Assembly: GCF_004795855.1 (NCBI RefSeq)
Contig: NZ_CP039252.1
Span: 4,464,001 to 4,528,000, forward strand
Source of the DNA: Hydrogenophaga sp. PAMC20947
GTDB lineage: Bacteria > Pseudomonadota > Gammaproteobacteria > Burkholderiales > Burkholderiaceae_C
DNA: 64,000 nt
Reading direction: 5' to 3'
Positions 8,747 to 18,104 of the stretch are shown here, one piece after another. Within the stretch, counting starts at the first letter, position 1, and each line of letters starts with the position of its first letter. A program made the translations under genes and the position numbers. The notes under the pieces are model-generated. The model saw only the letters and a program-made list of their open reading frames with translations, was not told the origin of the DNA and searched no databases.

Positions 8747-9080
8747 AAAAAAACGCGGCCGTTTGTCGTACTTTTATCCTGAAATCCACTCTGTCCGTGC
8801 TGTTTGTCGCACTTCTCCAACGTCTGTGCTGGGGTGAGCGCAGCTTGTCAGTGTGTGTTCCCCGTCCCTCGTTACAATCGCGCCCCGTATCGGTCGTCCT
8901 GCGGCCGACCTGGCCTGCCTTCAGCCTGCAGGTCGGGCGTGATCCGAAATCGGGTCATAAACGGGGTATAACAAGAACCCAGCCACTGGCGGAGCCGGTG
9001 AGCAGCGACAACCCACGGGATAGGCCCGGGGTTTGCAGCACCCCCAAACAGGCTTTGTCAGGCACTGAGAGGAGACCCTT
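8747..9080 (+). other. 334-nt intergenic region, probable leader of the DksA-like gene
   Basis: No gene is seen. A -10-like TACAAT lies at 8873-8878 and TATAAC at 8967-8972. Downstream is a GC-rich stretch with several short inverted repeats (for example CCACTGGCGGAGCCGGTG near 8983) running to the ribosome site AGGAG at 9070-9074. The long leader could be structured, but I do not recognise a known riboswitch or RNA family. Confidence 0.4.
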
Positions 9081-10079
9081 GTGAAAGCCACGGCCAGCAA
9101 GTCAGCAAAGAACACCCAGCCCACTGTGGCAGTGGCGAAGGGGCGTGTGTCCCCTGCTGGCAAGAAGCCCACAGCAGCGCCCGGCGCCAAGGCCTCCTCT
9201 GCGGTGAAGACCGTTGCCACGAAGACACCGCCCGCCAAGAACCCGCCTGCTGTGAAAGCTGCGGCGAAAGCGGGCACTCCCAATGCTGCAAAAACAGCGG
9301 CACCCGCCGCTGCCAAGCGTACAACCCCATCCCTACCGGCACCCGCCGCCAAAAAGGTGCCTGTGACTCCTACCACTACCCCTCTCAAGAAGACCGCTGT
9401 AGCGCCGAAGAAATCGGCGACAAGCAGCAAGAAGTCATCCGCTTCAGCCCCCATCGTGATCGAGCCCACCCCCAAGCCCCTGGGCAAGCGGGCGGCCAAG
9501 AAAGTGATGATGGAGCAAATGACCCAGGCCGCCGTGGTACCCACCCACGCCCCAGACGCCGCCAAAGCTACTTTTTCCACCATGAACGAACGTGTAATGA
9601 CCCCCCCTGTCCCCTCATCCATCCAGAAGGACCCCAAGCGGGCCAACAACTGGAAGACTCTGGCGGTTGAGCAGCTGACGGATCTCGATGTTCAGGCCAT
9701 GCCGGACGGCGAGTACATGAACGATGTCCAGCTTGCGTTCTTCCGCCGCAAACTCTCCCTGCTCAGGGCCGACATGCTCGCCAACGCCGGCGAGACCACC
9801 GAGCACCTTCGCGAAGACACCGTGGTGGTGCCCGATCCAGCCGATCGCGCGACGATCGAAGAAGAGCACGCACTGGAGCTCCGCACCCGAGATCGCGAGC
9901 GCAAGTTGCTGAAAAAAATCCAGCAGGCGATCACCCGCATCGATACCGGCGACTACGGTTTTTGTGAAGAAACCGGGGAGGCCATTGGTGTCGCCCGCCT
10001 GATGGCGCGGCCCACGGCCAGCCTGTCCCTGGAAGCCCAACAGCGGCGCGAGCTCAAGCAAAAAATGTTCGGGGACTGA
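9081..10079 (+). CDS. dksA: DksA-family RNA polymerase-binding regulator with long Lys/Ala/Pro-rich N-terminus
   Basis: A 332-residue protein. The last ~140 residues are DksA-like: a coiled-coil region (LAFFRRKLSLLRADMLANAGET...TRDRERKLLKKIQQAITRID) and the terminal globule DYGFCEETGEAIGVARLMARPTASLSLEAQ. DksA acts with ppGpp on RNA polymerase at rRNA and amino-acid promoters. Only one of the four usual zinc cysteines remains (FCEET), a variant I associate with alpha- and betaproteobacterial DksA. Residues 1-150 are low-complexity Lys/Ala/Pro/Thr, like the histone H1-like protein elsewhere in the window. GTG 9081 was chosen because of AGGAG 6 nt upstream. Confidence 0.85.
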   Translation: MKATASKSAKNTQPTVAVAKGRVSPAGKKPTAAPGAKASSAVKTVATKTPPAKNPPAVKAAAKAGTPNAAKTAAPAAAKRTTPSLPAPAAKKVPVTPTTTPLKKTAVAPKKSATSSKKSSASAPIVIEPTPKPLGKRAAKKVMMEQMTQAAVVPTHAPDAAKATFSTMNERVMTPPVPSSIQKDPKRANNWKTLAVEQLTDLDVQAMPDGEYMNDVQLAFFRRKLSLLRADMLANAGETTEHLREDTVVVPDPADRATIEEEHALELRTRDRERKLLKKIQQAITRIDTGDYGFCEETGEAIGVARLMARPTASLSLEAQQRRELKQKMFGD

Positions 10080-10131
10080 TCGATCCAGCCCGTTATCCAC
10101 TTTTATTGATTCACCCAGGCGCAACGGCTTC

Positions 10132-12051
10132 ATGTCCAAGGACGACTCCAACGGCGGCTTTCTGTCCAAAGTGGCGAAATTCGTCCGCCATCCGACCACC
10201 AGCTGGTCGGATCTGGACACCCGCAGCGCCGACCGCGAAAGCGAGTACAGCAAGGCCGCGCTCAAGGAGATGATCGAGCGCAAGCGGCGCAACGATTTTG
10301 TGCGCAAGCGCGAATTCGAGATGTTGCGAAAAATCCGCAGCCGCGAGGCCAGCGGTGAAGGCGGGCAGGGGGTTCGTCCGTCGTTCTTCCAGAGCAGCTT
10401 GCCATCCAAGCCGGATGACCGGGCCATGACGCTCAAGAAAATCGACGAGATCGAAGCCCAGATGTCGATGCAATGGTGGAAAACCAAGGGCCCCGACTCC
10501 CTGGTGACCACGGGCTCCAGCCTCAACCCGAGCAGCGGTTCTTCTGCGGGTCGCAAAGGCAACAGTGGCAAGGACAAGGCTGGCGCTGCAGTAGCTGCCG
10601 GTGCCACTGCCGAAGCAGAGCAGCAAGCCCAACGGCGAGTCGCTCAGTACAACGAAACAGAGCCGGCTCCGCTCGGGTATTCGTCAACCCAACAGGGCAC
10701 CACACAACCCAAGCCGGAGGGGCCAGCCGGTCAAGCAGCCCCGGCTGCTCCGAACGCAGCGCCGCCGCGTCCCTCGAAGCCCGATAGTCAGGCGGCGGCT
10801 GCGCAATCGCTTCCTCCGCCGGCCCCTGCGCCGATGACCGCGCGCACAGGCTTGATGGCGCCCACCGGCCAGGGTGATCTGGTGAGCGTCCAGCCGGGTT
10901 TTTCTGCCTCACATTTTTATGCCCTTGATGTGCAGGAAATAGCTCAAGACCCTGAGGTCGAAGAGGCTGCCATCCGCTTTGCCAATGGTGATGATGCGGG
11001 CGCCGAGCAAGGGTTGCTGGATTCGGTGGGCGGCGGCCAACCGGGCGAGGGCCGTCTGGATGACTGGCTGGCCCTGTTTGACCTCTACCGCGCGACCGGC
11101 CAGCTGGCAGCCTATGAAAGCCAGGCCCTGGATTTTGTGAACCGTTTTGGCCGGTCGGCACCGCAGTGGTTCGACATGCCCGATCAGGTCTCGGCCATGA
11201 CGGGCAAAACCTACCAGCCTTCGGTGGCCAATGCCCGCGCTGCCTGGGTGAGCGATGGCGAGCTGGATGCCCACGCCGTGGGGACTTTGCAAAACGTGCT
11301 GCTCCGGGTGAGCCAGCCCTGGGTGCTGGACTGGACGCCGATCGAGACGGTGGATGTGAAAGCCGCCCGCGGCTTGTTGGGCATCTTTACGCTGTGGGGC
11401 GACCAGGATATCGATCTGTGCTTCTTGGGTGCGTCCCACTTGCGCGAGGTGCTGAAGTCCCTCACGCCCTCCGGGCGCCGCGATGTGGAGCAGCTCTGGT
11501 GGGAGCTGCGCATGGCAGCTTTGCGCATCATGAACCGACCGGACGAGTTCGAGCTCACTGCGCTGGATTTCTGTGTCACCTACGAGGTGTCTCCGCCGGG
11601 CTGGGAACGGCCACAGTGCCGCTTTCGCAGCCTTTCCAATACCCCCGACGCTGAGGCGGGCGCGTCGGTGCTCGGTGAGTCGTCCCTGGAGCAGGTGCCG
11701 TCAGGGTACTCCGGTTTCTCGGGCTTTCACGGCGATACCACCTCGGATGGACAGAGCTCTGGCTACAACCAGCTGGGACTGGTCGAACTGTCTGGGGAAA
11801 TCCGAGGCGATCCTGAGGCCATGCTGGAGAAACTCGAGCGGCGCTTGGTCGGCGTTGATGTGATGATCATTTCCTGTCGCAATTTGATCCGGGTCGATTT
11901 CTCAGCCGCGGGCACCTTGCTGAACTGGGTATCGGGCCACCACGCCCAGGGACGCATGGTGCAGTTTGTGGACACACATCGGCTGGTGTCGGCGTTTTTC
12001 CACGTGATCGGCATCACCGAATACGCCAAGGTGGTTGTTCGCAACGACTAG
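10132..12051 (+). CDS. Large STAS-domain protein of unknown function
   Basis: A 639-residue soluble protein. A charged N-terminus (residues 1-105: FLSKVAKFVRHPTTSWSDLD, then Lys/Arg/Glu-rich helices) precedes a Pro/Ala/Gln-rich linker (about 140-250). A conserved-looking domain of about 300 residues follows (ALDVQEIAQDPEVEEAAIRFANGD...), then a C-terminal segment GDPEAMLEKLERRLVGVDVM...RVDFSAAGTLLNWV with the pattern of an STAS anti-anti-sigma-type fold. I do not know its function. It lies upstream of hslV, 184 nt away. Confidence 0.65.
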   Translation: MSKDDSNGGFLSKVAKFVRHPTTSWSDLDTRSADRESEYSKAALKEMIERKRRNDFVRKREFEMLRKIRSREASGEGGQGVRPSFFQSSLPSKPDDRAMTLKKIDEIEAQMSMQWWKTKGPDSLVTTGSSLNPSSGSSAGRKGNSGKDKAGAAVAAGATAEAEQQAQRRVAQYNETEPAPLGYSSTQQGTTQPKPEGPAGQAAPAAPNAAPPRPSKPDSQAAAAQSLPPPAPAPMTARTGLMAPTGQGDLVSVQPGFSASHFYALDVQEIAQDPEVEEAAIRFANGDDAGAEQGLLDSVGGGQPGEGRLDDWLALFDLYRATGQLAAYESQALDFVNRFGRSAPQWFDMPDQVSAMTGKTYQPSVANARAAWVSDGELDAHAVGTLQNVLLRVSQPWVLDWTPIETVDVKAARGLLGIFTLWGDQDIDLCFLGASHLREVLKSLTPSGRRDVEQLWWELRMAALRIMNRPDEFELTALDFCVTYEVSPPGWERPQCRFRSLSNTPDAEAGASVLGESSLEQVPSGYSGFSGFHGDTTSDGQSSGYNQLGLVELSGEIRGDPEAMLEKLERRLVGVDVMIISCRNLIRVDFSAAGTLLNWVSGHHAQGRMVQFVDTHRLVSAFFHVIGITEYAKVVVRND

Positions 12052-12055
12052 GTGA

Positions 12056-12116
12056 GCCTCCCCCTGCGCCGCCTGCGGCGTCACCCCCCTGGGGGCGGCA
12101 CTGGTGGCCCGGCGAA
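12056..12116 (+). repeat. GC-rich intergenic repeat with inverted arms
   Basis: Downstream of the STAS gene is a stretch of nested short palindromes: CGCCGCCTGCGGCG near 12069, CCCCCCTGGGGG near 12085 and CCCGGCGAAGCCGG near 12108. It resembles the second half of the tldD-downstream repeat (45470-45520) in style. It has no T-tract, so a terminator role is unproven. Confidence 0.5.
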
Positions 12117-12199
12117 GCCGGTTCCACGGTGCCCTGGATGGGCGCAGTGGTGTGCACGCGTTACAAACTCTTCTCAAGTCACTTGCTGTTATCGCGGGG

Positions 12200-12227
12200 C
12201 TTGAAATCTGTTTTGTCGATCCCACCT
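12200..12227 (+). promoter_or_regulatory. Probable heat-shock (sigma-32) promoter of hslVU
   Basis: CTTGAAA at 12200-12206 and TCCCACCT at 12220-12227, separated by 13 nt, match the sigma-32 pattern (CTTGAAA, then CCCCATNT). HslVU is a classic heat-shock operon. The predicted transcript start would fall within a few bases of the hslV ATG at 12236, implying little or no leader. Confidence 0.6.
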
Positions 12228-12235
12228 CTGAGGCT

Positions 12236-12781
12236 ATGGAATCATTTCACGGAACCACCATCGTCTGCGTGCGTCGTCAAACGCCCGACGGCGTGCAAGT
12301 CGCTATCGGCGGCGACGGCCAGGTCACACTGGGTCATATCGTCGTCAAGGGCACGGCCCGAAAGGTGCGCAAAATCCACCACGACAAGGTCTTGGCCGGC
12401 TTCGCAGGTGCGACCGCCGATGCCTTCACGCTTTTTGAGCGTTTTGAGGCCAAGCTGGAGAAGCACCAGGGACATCTGGTCCGCGCTGCCATTGAGCTGA
12501 CCAAAGACTGGCGCACCGATCGGGTGTTGCGCAAACTGGAAGCCATGCTGGCCGTGGCCGACCACAGCGCTGCCCTCATCATCACGGGCCAGGGCGATGT
12601 GCTGGAGCCGGAGCATGGGATTGTTGCGATCGGGTCTGGCGGCGCTTATGCGCAAGCTGCGGCCCGGGCCTTGGTGCAGCACACCGAGCTGAGTGCCGAA
12701 GATATCGTTCGCCAGTCGTTGTCCATCGCTGGCGAAATCTGCATTTACACGAACATGAACCACACCGTCGAGGTGTTGTGA
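12236..12781 (+). CDS. hslV: ATP-dependent protease proteolytic subunit HslV
   Basis: A 181-residue subunit of the HslVU (ClpYQ) protease. The N-terminal sequence is [14 protein letters not shown]. The catalytic N-terminal Thr of the family corresponds to T7 of the encoded protein, so a short propeptide must be removed. The body ([42 protein letters not shown]) is typical. ATG 12236 fits the family; a frame extending upstream to 12104 runs through repeat sequence and is not credible. hslU follows 142 nt later. Confidence 0.95.
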   Translation: MESFHGTTIVCVRRQTPDGVQVAIGGDGQVTLGHIVVKGTARKVRKIHHDKVLAGFAGATADAFTLFERFEAKLEKHQGHLVRAAIELTKDWRTDRVLRKLEAMLAVADHSAALIITGQGDVLEPEHGIVAIGSGGAYAQAAARALVQHTELSAEDIVRQSLSIAGEICIYTNMNHTVEVL

Positions 12782-12923
12782 GTCCGCAGCCGGTCGGGTT
12801 ACCGCCGGGCCCGGGCCGATCCGCAGGCTCATCTGCTGCTGGATTGTTCTTCCTTGTTGAACTTCCGGTGTCACCACCGGCAACGCCTGTCCCAGGCGTC
12901 CCAAATATTGAGAGTCATCCCCT

Positions 12924-14255
12924 ATGTCATCCATGACCCCCCAGGAGATCGTCTCCGAACTCGATCGTTTCATCATTGGCCAAAATGGGGCCAAGCGTGC
13001 TGTGGCCATTGCATTGCGCAACCGCTGGCGCCGTCAACAGGTGGACGCGAAGCTGCGACCCGAGATCACGCCCAAGAACATCTTGATGATCGGACCCACC
13101 GGTGTCGGCAAGACCGAGATTGCCCGGCGCTTGGCCGCCCTGGCGGACGCGCCGTTCATCAAAGTCGAGGCCACCAAGTACACCGAGGTCGGATACGTGG
13201 GCAAGGATGTGGATGGCATCATCCGCGACCTGGTGGAGATCGCGATCAAACAGACGCGCGAGGTCGAAATGCGCAACCAGCGTGCGCGGGCCGAAGACGC
13301 CGCCGAGGAGCGTATTCTCGATGTGCTGGTGCCGCCGCCCCGCAGCGCACCCGGCGAGCCGCCAGCGCTGGGTGGCGACAACACCGCGCGCCAGACGTTC
13401 CGCAAGAAGCTGCGCGAAGGGTTGCTCGATGACCGTGAGATCGAGGTGGATCTGGCCGAACCCCGGCCGACCATGGACATCATGGGGCCAGCCGGCATGG
13501 AAGACATGGCCGAGCAGCTGCGCGGCATGTTCAGCCAGATGGCCCAGGACAAGCGCCGCAAGCGCAAGCTGCCGATAGCCGAGGCCTTGAAGCTCCTGAT
13601 CGACGAAGAGGCGGGCAAGCTGGTCAATGAGGAAGAGATCAAGACGCGAGCGCTGCACAATGCCGAGCAAAACGGCATTGTGTTCATCGACGAGATCGAC
13701 AAGGTGGCGTCGCGCAGCGACGCCGGCGGCGCAGAGGTGTCGCGTCAAGGTGTGCAGCGCGATCTGTTGCCACTGGTGGAGGGCACAACGGTGTCCACCA
13801 AGCATGGCATGCTCAAAACCGACCATATCCTGTTCATTGCCAGCGGTGCCTTCCACCTGGCCAAGCCCAGCGATCTGATTCCTGAGTTGCAGGGTCGCTT
13901 CCCGATCCGGGTGGAACTGCAATCTTTGTCGGTCGACGATTTTGAAGCAATCCTGACGCAAACCCATGCCTCTCTGGTTCGCCAGTACCAGGCCTTGCTG
14001 GCCACCGAGGGCGTGACCGTTGAATTCACGCCCGAGGGCATTCGCCGGTTGGCCCAGATCGCCTGCGATGTGAACGAGCGCACCGAAAACATCGGCGCGC
14101 GGCGCCTGGCCACCGTGATGGAGCACTTGCTGGATGAAGTGAGCTTTGGCGCCACCCAGCTGGAGGGCCAGACGGTGACCATCGATGTCACTTATGTTGA
14201 TGGGCGCCTCGCCGAGCTCAGCCGCAACGAAGACTTGTCGCGCTACATCCTCTGA
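12924..14255 (+). CDS. hslU: ATP-dependent protease ATPase subunit HslU
   Basis: A 443-residue AAA+ unfoldase that feeds substrates to HslV. It starts with the diagnostic [17 protein letters not shown]. Walker [10 protein letters not shown] is near residues 57-65, the intermediate (I) domain is near 110-240 with [12 protein letters not shown], and Walker [11 protein letters not shown] follows. The C-terminal ends DLSRYIL, the tail that activates HslV. Length equals the family norm. It is followed by a hairpin terminator. Confidence 0.97.
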   Translation: MSSMTPQEIVSELDRFIIGQNGAKRAVAIALRNRWRRQQVDAKLRPEITPKNILMIGPTGVGKTEIARRLAALADAPFIKVEATKYTEVGYVGKDVDGIIRDLVEIAIKQTREVEMRNQRARAEDAAEERILDVLVPPPRSAPGEPPALGGDNTARQTFRKKLREGLLDDREIEVDLAEPRPTMDIMGPAGMEDMAEQLRGMFSQMAQDKRRKRKLPIAEALKLLIDEEAGKLVNEEEIKTRALHNAEQNGIVFIDEIDKVASRSDAGGAEVSRQGVQRDLLPLVEGTTVSTKHGMLKTDHILFIASGAFHLAKPSDLIPELQGRFPIRVELQSLSVDDFEAILTQTHASLVRQYQALLATEGVTVEFTPEGIRRLAQIACDVNERTENIGARRLATVMEHLLDEVSFGATQLEGQTVTIDVTYVDGRLAELSRNEDLSRYIL

Positions 14256-14296
14256 GTCTGAGGCGAGGCCCTTTCACGGGGCTGCATGGAGGCTGG

Positions 14297-14332
14297 AAAC
14301 CGTGTCGCACTGACTGTGTGGCGCGGTTTTTT
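14297..14332 (+). terminator. Terminator after hslVU
   Basis: An imperfect stem (AAACCGTGTCGCAC with GTGTGGCGCGGTTT) closes over a short loop and runs into a T-tract at 14327-14332. It isolates hslVU from the dcw cluster. Confidence 0.75.
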
Positions 14333-14564
14333 CGTTGAATGCGGTCCCTGTGGGAGCGGATGGGACCTTGAGACAAGGCCGCTTGTCGGCCTGTGCACGG
14401 ATCTGGTGCCACCCAACTTGCTCACACATCACTTTCACAGGGCGTTGTAAGTGCTTGCTTTTGCTGCATTTTTAAGCAATATCTTGCTTCAAAATGTGTT
14501 CTAAGTGGTTGATTTCATTGAAAAAAAGAATGACCACGCCCTTGCGTGCATGGCTTTTCCTGAT
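14333..14564 (+). other. Intergenic region upstream of the dcw cluster
   Basis: No gene is seen. The region turns AT-rich after about 14450. A perfect inverted repeat AAGCAA-N4-TTGCTT lies at 14474-14489 and may be an operator. A possible weak promoter TTGCTT (14455-14460) with AATATC 17 nt later overlaps it. The true promoter of mraZ is not clear to me. Confidence 0.4.
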
Positions 14565-14600
14565 AAAGTGGGAAAAAGTGCAATTAAGTGGTGAAAAGTG
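14565..14600 (+). promoter_or_regulatory. MraZ operator: four AAAGTG repeats with 10-bp period
   Basis: AAAGTG at 14565-14570, AAAGTG at 14575-14580, TAAGTG at 14585-14590 and AAAGTG at 14595-14600, each exactly 10 bp apart. The repeats lie 20-56 bp upstream of the mraZ start. MraZ is known to bind tandem GTG-containing repeats with this spacing in front of its own operon, so this is the expected autoregulatory site of the dcw cluster. Confidence 0.85.
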
Positions 14601-14620
14601 TTTTTCAAGGATTGATCGCT

Positions 14621-15046
14621 GTGTTTCAGGGTGCTTCTTCTCTCAGTCTCGATGCCAAGGGCCGGCTTTCCGTGCCCACACGGCACCGTGACGCCTTGGG
14701 AGCAGACACCGGCCAGTTGACGATCACCAAACACCCCCACGGTTGCCTGATGATATTCCCTCGTCCGGAGTGGGAGCGCTTTCGAGAGCGCATTGCCGCT
14801 TTGCCCATGCAGGCCCAGTGGTGGCGCCGCATCTTCCTGGGCAATGCCATGGATGTGGAGATGGATGGCTCGGGGCGTGTGCTGGTTTCGCCTGAGCTGC
14901 GAGCCGACGCAGGTATCACGCGCGAATCCATTTTGCTGGGCATGGGTTCATACCTCGAGCTCTGGGATGCCGAGACCTACGCGGTCAAGGAAGCAGAGGC
15001 CAAGCAGGCCGAGATGCCCGATGTGCTCAAGGACTTTTCCTTCTGA
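14621..15046 (+). CDS. mraZ: Transcriptional regulator MraZ
   Basis: A 141-residue DNA-binding protein with two SpoVT/AbrB-like halves. It forms a ring and represses its own division/cell wall operon. The N-terminus [23 protein letters not shown] is diagnostic, and a second [13 protein letters not shown] motif is near residue 85. The start was taken at GTG 14621, which gives the exact family N-terminus. An upstream in-frame GTG (14588) would add 11 residues unlike the family and lie inside the operator. It is the first gene of the dcw cluster. Confidence 0.95.
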   Translation: MFQGASSLSLDAKGRLSVPTRHRDALGADTGQLTITKHPHGCLMIFPRPEWERFRERIAALPMQAQWWRRIFLGNAMDVEMDGSGRVLVSPELRADAGITRESILLGMGSYLELWDAETYAVKEAEAKQAEMPDVLKDFSF

Positions 15047-15051
15047 GGCTC

Positions 15052-15978
15052 ATGGTGCAAAACGAAAGACAACACCAGACCGTGCTGCTGAATGAGGCGG
15101 TCGATGCCTTGGGCATCCGGCCGGACGGTCACTATGTCGACACCACGTTTGGCCGCGGTGGTCATTCGCGCCTCATTCTCGAGCGCTTGTCACCCCAGGG
15201 GCGGCTCACGGTATTTGACAAAGATCCGCAGGCCATCGCTGCTGCACAGGCGATGGCTGAGGGTGATCCCCGCCTGTCCTTCAGGCACCAGGGTTTTTGC
15301 CATCTGGGCGAACTGGGTGTTGGTGCGGCAGATGGGGTGCTCATGGATTTGGGGGTGAGCTCGCCCCAGATCGACGACCCCGAAAGGGGTTTTTCTTTTC
15401 GCCACGACGGACCTCTGGACATGCGCATGGACACCACGCGCGGCCAGAGCGTGGCTCAGTGGCTGGAAACGGTCGAAGTGCCCACCCTCGCGGAGGTGAT
15501 ACGTGGATATGGCGAAGAACGGTTTGCTAAACAGGTTGCAGCGGCGATTGATCGTCGCCGACAGGAACGGGGCCCTTTTCGAACCACCCGTGAGTTGGCC
15601 GAAGTCGTGGCTGGCGCGGTCAAAACCCGCGAGCCGGGCAAGGACCCTGCAACGCGCACATTTCAGGCTCTTCGGATTTTCATCAACGCCGAGCTTGAGG
15701 AGCTGCAACAAGCGCTAGACGCCAGCCTGGACGTGTTGGGCGCTGATGGTCGGCTGGTGGTGATCAGTTTTCACTCGCTGGAAGACCGCATGGTCAAGCA
15801 GTTCATGGCGCGGCATTCCCGTGCTGTGGTGGACCGGCGCGTGCCTTTCGTTGAACCTCGAGCCATGCCGCTTGAGGCCGTGAGCCGGGTGATGCCGTCC
15901 AAGGCCGAGGTGGAGCGCAATCCGCGTTCGCGCAGCTCGGTCATGCGCGTGGCCACACGCACGGAGGCGCCCGCATGA
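15052..15978 (+). CDS. rsmH: 16S rRNA (cytosine(1402)-N4)-methyltransferase
   Basis: A 308-residue SAM-dependent enzyme (older name MraW) that methylates C1402 in the ribosomal P site. Visible motifs are [13 protein letters not shown] at the N-terminus, the SAM loop [10 protein letters not shown] (near 31-40), [10 protein letters not shown] and the C-terminal [16 protein letters not shown]. It starts 5 nt after mraZ and its stop overlaps the ftsL ATG (ATGA), so translation is probably coupled. Confidence 0.97.
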   Translation: MVQNERQHQTVLLNEAVDALGIRPDGHYVDTTFGRGGHSRLILERLSPQGRLTVFDKDPQAIAAAQAMAEGDPRLSFRHQGFCHLGELGVGAADGVLMDLGVSSPQIDDPERGFSFRHDGPLDMRMDTTRGQSVAQWLETVEVPTLAEVIRGYGEERFAKQVAAAIDRRRQERGPFRTTRELAEVVAGAVKTREPGKDPATRTFQALRIFINAELEELQQALDASLDVLGADGRLVVISFHSLEDRMVKQFMARHSRAVVDRRVPFVEPRAMPLEAVSRVMPSKAEVERNPRSRSSVMRVATRTEAPA

Positions 15979-16283
15979 TCCGCCTCAACCTTGCGTTGAT
16001 GCTCGCGGTGATGGTCAGCGCTTTCTATCTGGTTCACACCCAGTACGAATCGCGTCGCTTGTACACGTCGCTGGACCGTGCCAATGCACTGTCTCGCCGT
16101 CTGGATTCGGAGCACGAGCAGCTGCGGGTGCTCAAGCGAGAGCAGGCCGCTTCTGCGCGTGTGCAGCAGCTGGCCACCAGCAAGCTGGCCATGCGCCCAG
16201 TCAGCCCTGGCATCACGCAGTATGTGACGGTATCGGGTCAGACCGCGCCTTCGGTGGCACCGGCGCAGGAGGTGCAGCGATGA
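15975..16283 (+). CDS. ftsL: Cell division protein FtsL
   Basis: A 102-residue bitopic membrane protein. Its hydrophobic N-terminal segment ([17 protein letters not shown], about residues 4-20) is followed by a heptad-rich periplasmic coiled coil (about 30-65). With FtsQ and FtsB it forms the complex that activates FtsWI. It is poorly conserved in sequence, so the call rests on size, topology and position between rsmH and ftsI. It overlaps both neighbours by 4 nt. Confidence 0.92.
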   Translation: MIRLNLALMLAVMVSAFYLVHTQYESRRLYTSLDRANALSRRLDSEHEQLRVLKREQAASARVQQLATSKLAMRPVSPGITQYVTVSGQTAPSVAPAQEVQR

Positions 16284-18037
16284 GCAAGCGCCGCAGTTCA
16301 GCGTCCAGTCGCAGCATCAACTACAGCGCCAGCCCATTGCTGGCGAGCAAGACGCCGGTCTGGCGCAGCAAATTCATTGTGGCCGCTCTGGCCATTGCCT
16401 TTGCCGGTCTGGGTGCCCGGGCCGCCTATGTCCAGGTGTTTGGCAATGATTTTTTCCAGCGCCAGGGAGAGGTGCGGTTTGCGCGCACGCTGGAGTTGCC
16501 GGCCAACCGTGGGCGTGTGCTCGATCGCAACGGCCTGATCCTGGCCTCCAGTGTGGTGGCGCAAAGCATCTGGGCCATTCCGGAAGATGTCGACAAAGCG
16601 GATCCCAAGCTGCAAGAACTGGCCAAGTTGCTGAACATGCGCTTGTCGGATGTGAAAAAGCACTTGGCCAACGAAGACAAGACTTTTGTCTGGGTCAAGC
16701 GGCAGGTTGATGCCCCGATTGCCAAGGAAATCGCTGCGCTGGGCATCAAGGGCATTTACCAGCGCCGTGAATACAAACGCGAATACCCTGAGGGTGAGGC
16801 AGCTGCGCATGTGGTCGGCTTTACCAACGTGGAAGACCGCGGACAGGAGGGCGTTGAGCTGGCGTTCAACAAGGCGCTCTCCGGTCGCAATGGTTCTCGC
16901 CGCGTGATCAAGGATCGACTGGGGCGTGTGGTCGAGGACATGCGCGACGTGATCCCGCCGGTGGATGGTCCAGACCTCCAGCTGTCCATCGACAGCAAGG
17001 TACAGTATTTTGCCTACCAGAAGCTGCGTGAAGCGGTGGAAAAAAACAAGGCGAAGGCCGGTAGTGTGGTCGTGCTTGACAGTGTTTCGGGCGAAGTGCT
17101 GGCGCTGGCCAACTACCCCAGCTTCAATCCCAACAACCGGCAAAATCTGACGGGTGAGCAGCTGCGCAACCGTGTTCTGACCGACAGCTTTGAACCCGGC
17201 TCGACCATGAAGCCCTTCACCATCTCCCTGGCGTTGGAAAAGGGCTTGGTCACGCCCACCACCCAGATCGAGACGGCGCCAGGACGTATCACGATCGGCC
17301 GCTCAACGATCAGTGACTCGCATCCCCATGGGGTGCTCACGGTCAACGAAATTATCCAGAAGTCGAGCAACGTGGGCACGGTCAAGATCGCCATGCAGAT
17401 GCAGCCGCGTGAGATGTGGGAAGTGTTTGCCCAGGCCGGCTTTGGTCAGAAGCCGCAGCTGCCTTTCCCTGGCGCGGTCACCGGTCGGCTGCGCCCCTAC
17501 AAGAGCTGGCGTCCGATCGAGCAGGCCACCATGAGTTATGGCTATGGGCTCTCGGCGTCGCTGTTTCAGCTGGCGCAGGCCTATACGATTTTTGCCCGCG
17601 ACGGCGAATTGATCCCGATTTCATTGATGAAGAACGCAGACCGGGCAACGGGCGTTCGCGTGTTCAGCGCCCAGAATGCCCTGGCCGTGCGAAATATGTT
17701 GGCCATGGCCGCAGGCCCAGGCGGCACGGCCCCGCTGGCACAGACCATGGGCTACTCGGTGGGTGGCAAGACGGGTACAGCGCACAAGGTCGAAGGCAAG
17801 GGCTATTCAACCAACAAATACCGCAGCTGGTTCGTCGGACTGGCACCGATCGATTCACCGCGCATTGTGGTCGCCGTGATGATTGATGAGCCTTCGAATG
17901 GCAAGTACTTCGGGGGTCTGGTGGCCGCGCCCGTTTTCAGCGAAACGGTGCAGCAGACCTTGCGTATTCTGGGGGTTCAGCCGGACATGAACGTGAAGCC
18001 ACAGATCGTGACTGAAGCGGTGGAGGAGTCGTTTTGA
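16280..18037 (+). CDS. ftsI: Septal peptidoglycan transpeptidase FtsI (PBP3)
   Basis: A 585-residue class B penicillin-binding protein. One membrane helix lies near residues 33-52, followed by the pedestal domain with RGRVLDRNG-type motif. The transpeptidase domain has the active-site serine S308 (GSTMKPF), the SSN motif (QKSSNVGTVK) and K497 of KTGT (VGGKTGTAHK). It crosslinks septal peptidoglycan together with FtsW, also encoded here. It overlaps ftsL by 4 nt and is followed 67 nt later by murE. Confidence 0.97.
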   Translation: MSKRRSSASSRSINYSASPLLASKTPVWRSKFIVAALAIAFAGLGARAAYVQVFGNDFFQRQGEVRFARTLELPANRGRVLDRNGLILASSVVAQSIWAIPEDVDKADPKLQELAKLLNMRLSDVKKHLANEDKTFVWVKRQVDAPIAKEIAALGIKGIYQRREYKREYPEGEAAAHVVGFTNVEDRGQEGVELAFNKALSGRNGSRRVIKDRLGRVVEDMRDVIPPVDGPDLQLSIDSKVQYFAYQKLREAVEKNKAKAGSVVVLDSVSGEVLALANYPSFNPNNRQNLTGEQLRNRVLTDSFEPGSTMKPFTISLALEKGLVTPTTQIETAPGRITIGRSTISDSHPHGVLTVNEIIQKSSNVGTVKIAMQMQPREMWEVFAQAGFGQKPQLPFPGAVTGRLRPYKSWRPIEQATMSYGYGLSASLFQLAQAYTIFARDGELIPISLMKNADRATGVRVFSAQNALAVRNMLAMAAGPGGTAPLAQTMGYSVGGKTGTAHKVEGKGYSTNKYRSWFVGLAPIDSPRIVVAVMIDEPSNGKYFGGLVAAPVFSETVQQTLRILGVQPDMNVKPQIVTEAVEESF

Positions 18038-18104
18038 TGCCCGCCGCCCACGTGATCAACCACGGTCATTGCATGTTGCCTTCTGCCATGGCCGGAGGTT
18101 CAAG

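Noticed and set aside
8741..8772. Possible terminator after the CobW-family gene
   Set aside because: The hairpin AAACG-CGGC-CGTTT is short and the A-run is on its 5' side; no T-tract follows on the plus strand.
12104..12235. N-terminal extension of hslV
   Set aside because: The extension is encoded by GC-rich repeat and promoter-like sequence; HslV proteins begin just before the catalytic Thr.
18069..18104. Earlier TTG start for murE
   Set aside because: GTG 18105 has a strong GGAGG at the right distance; the upstream codons have no family similarity.
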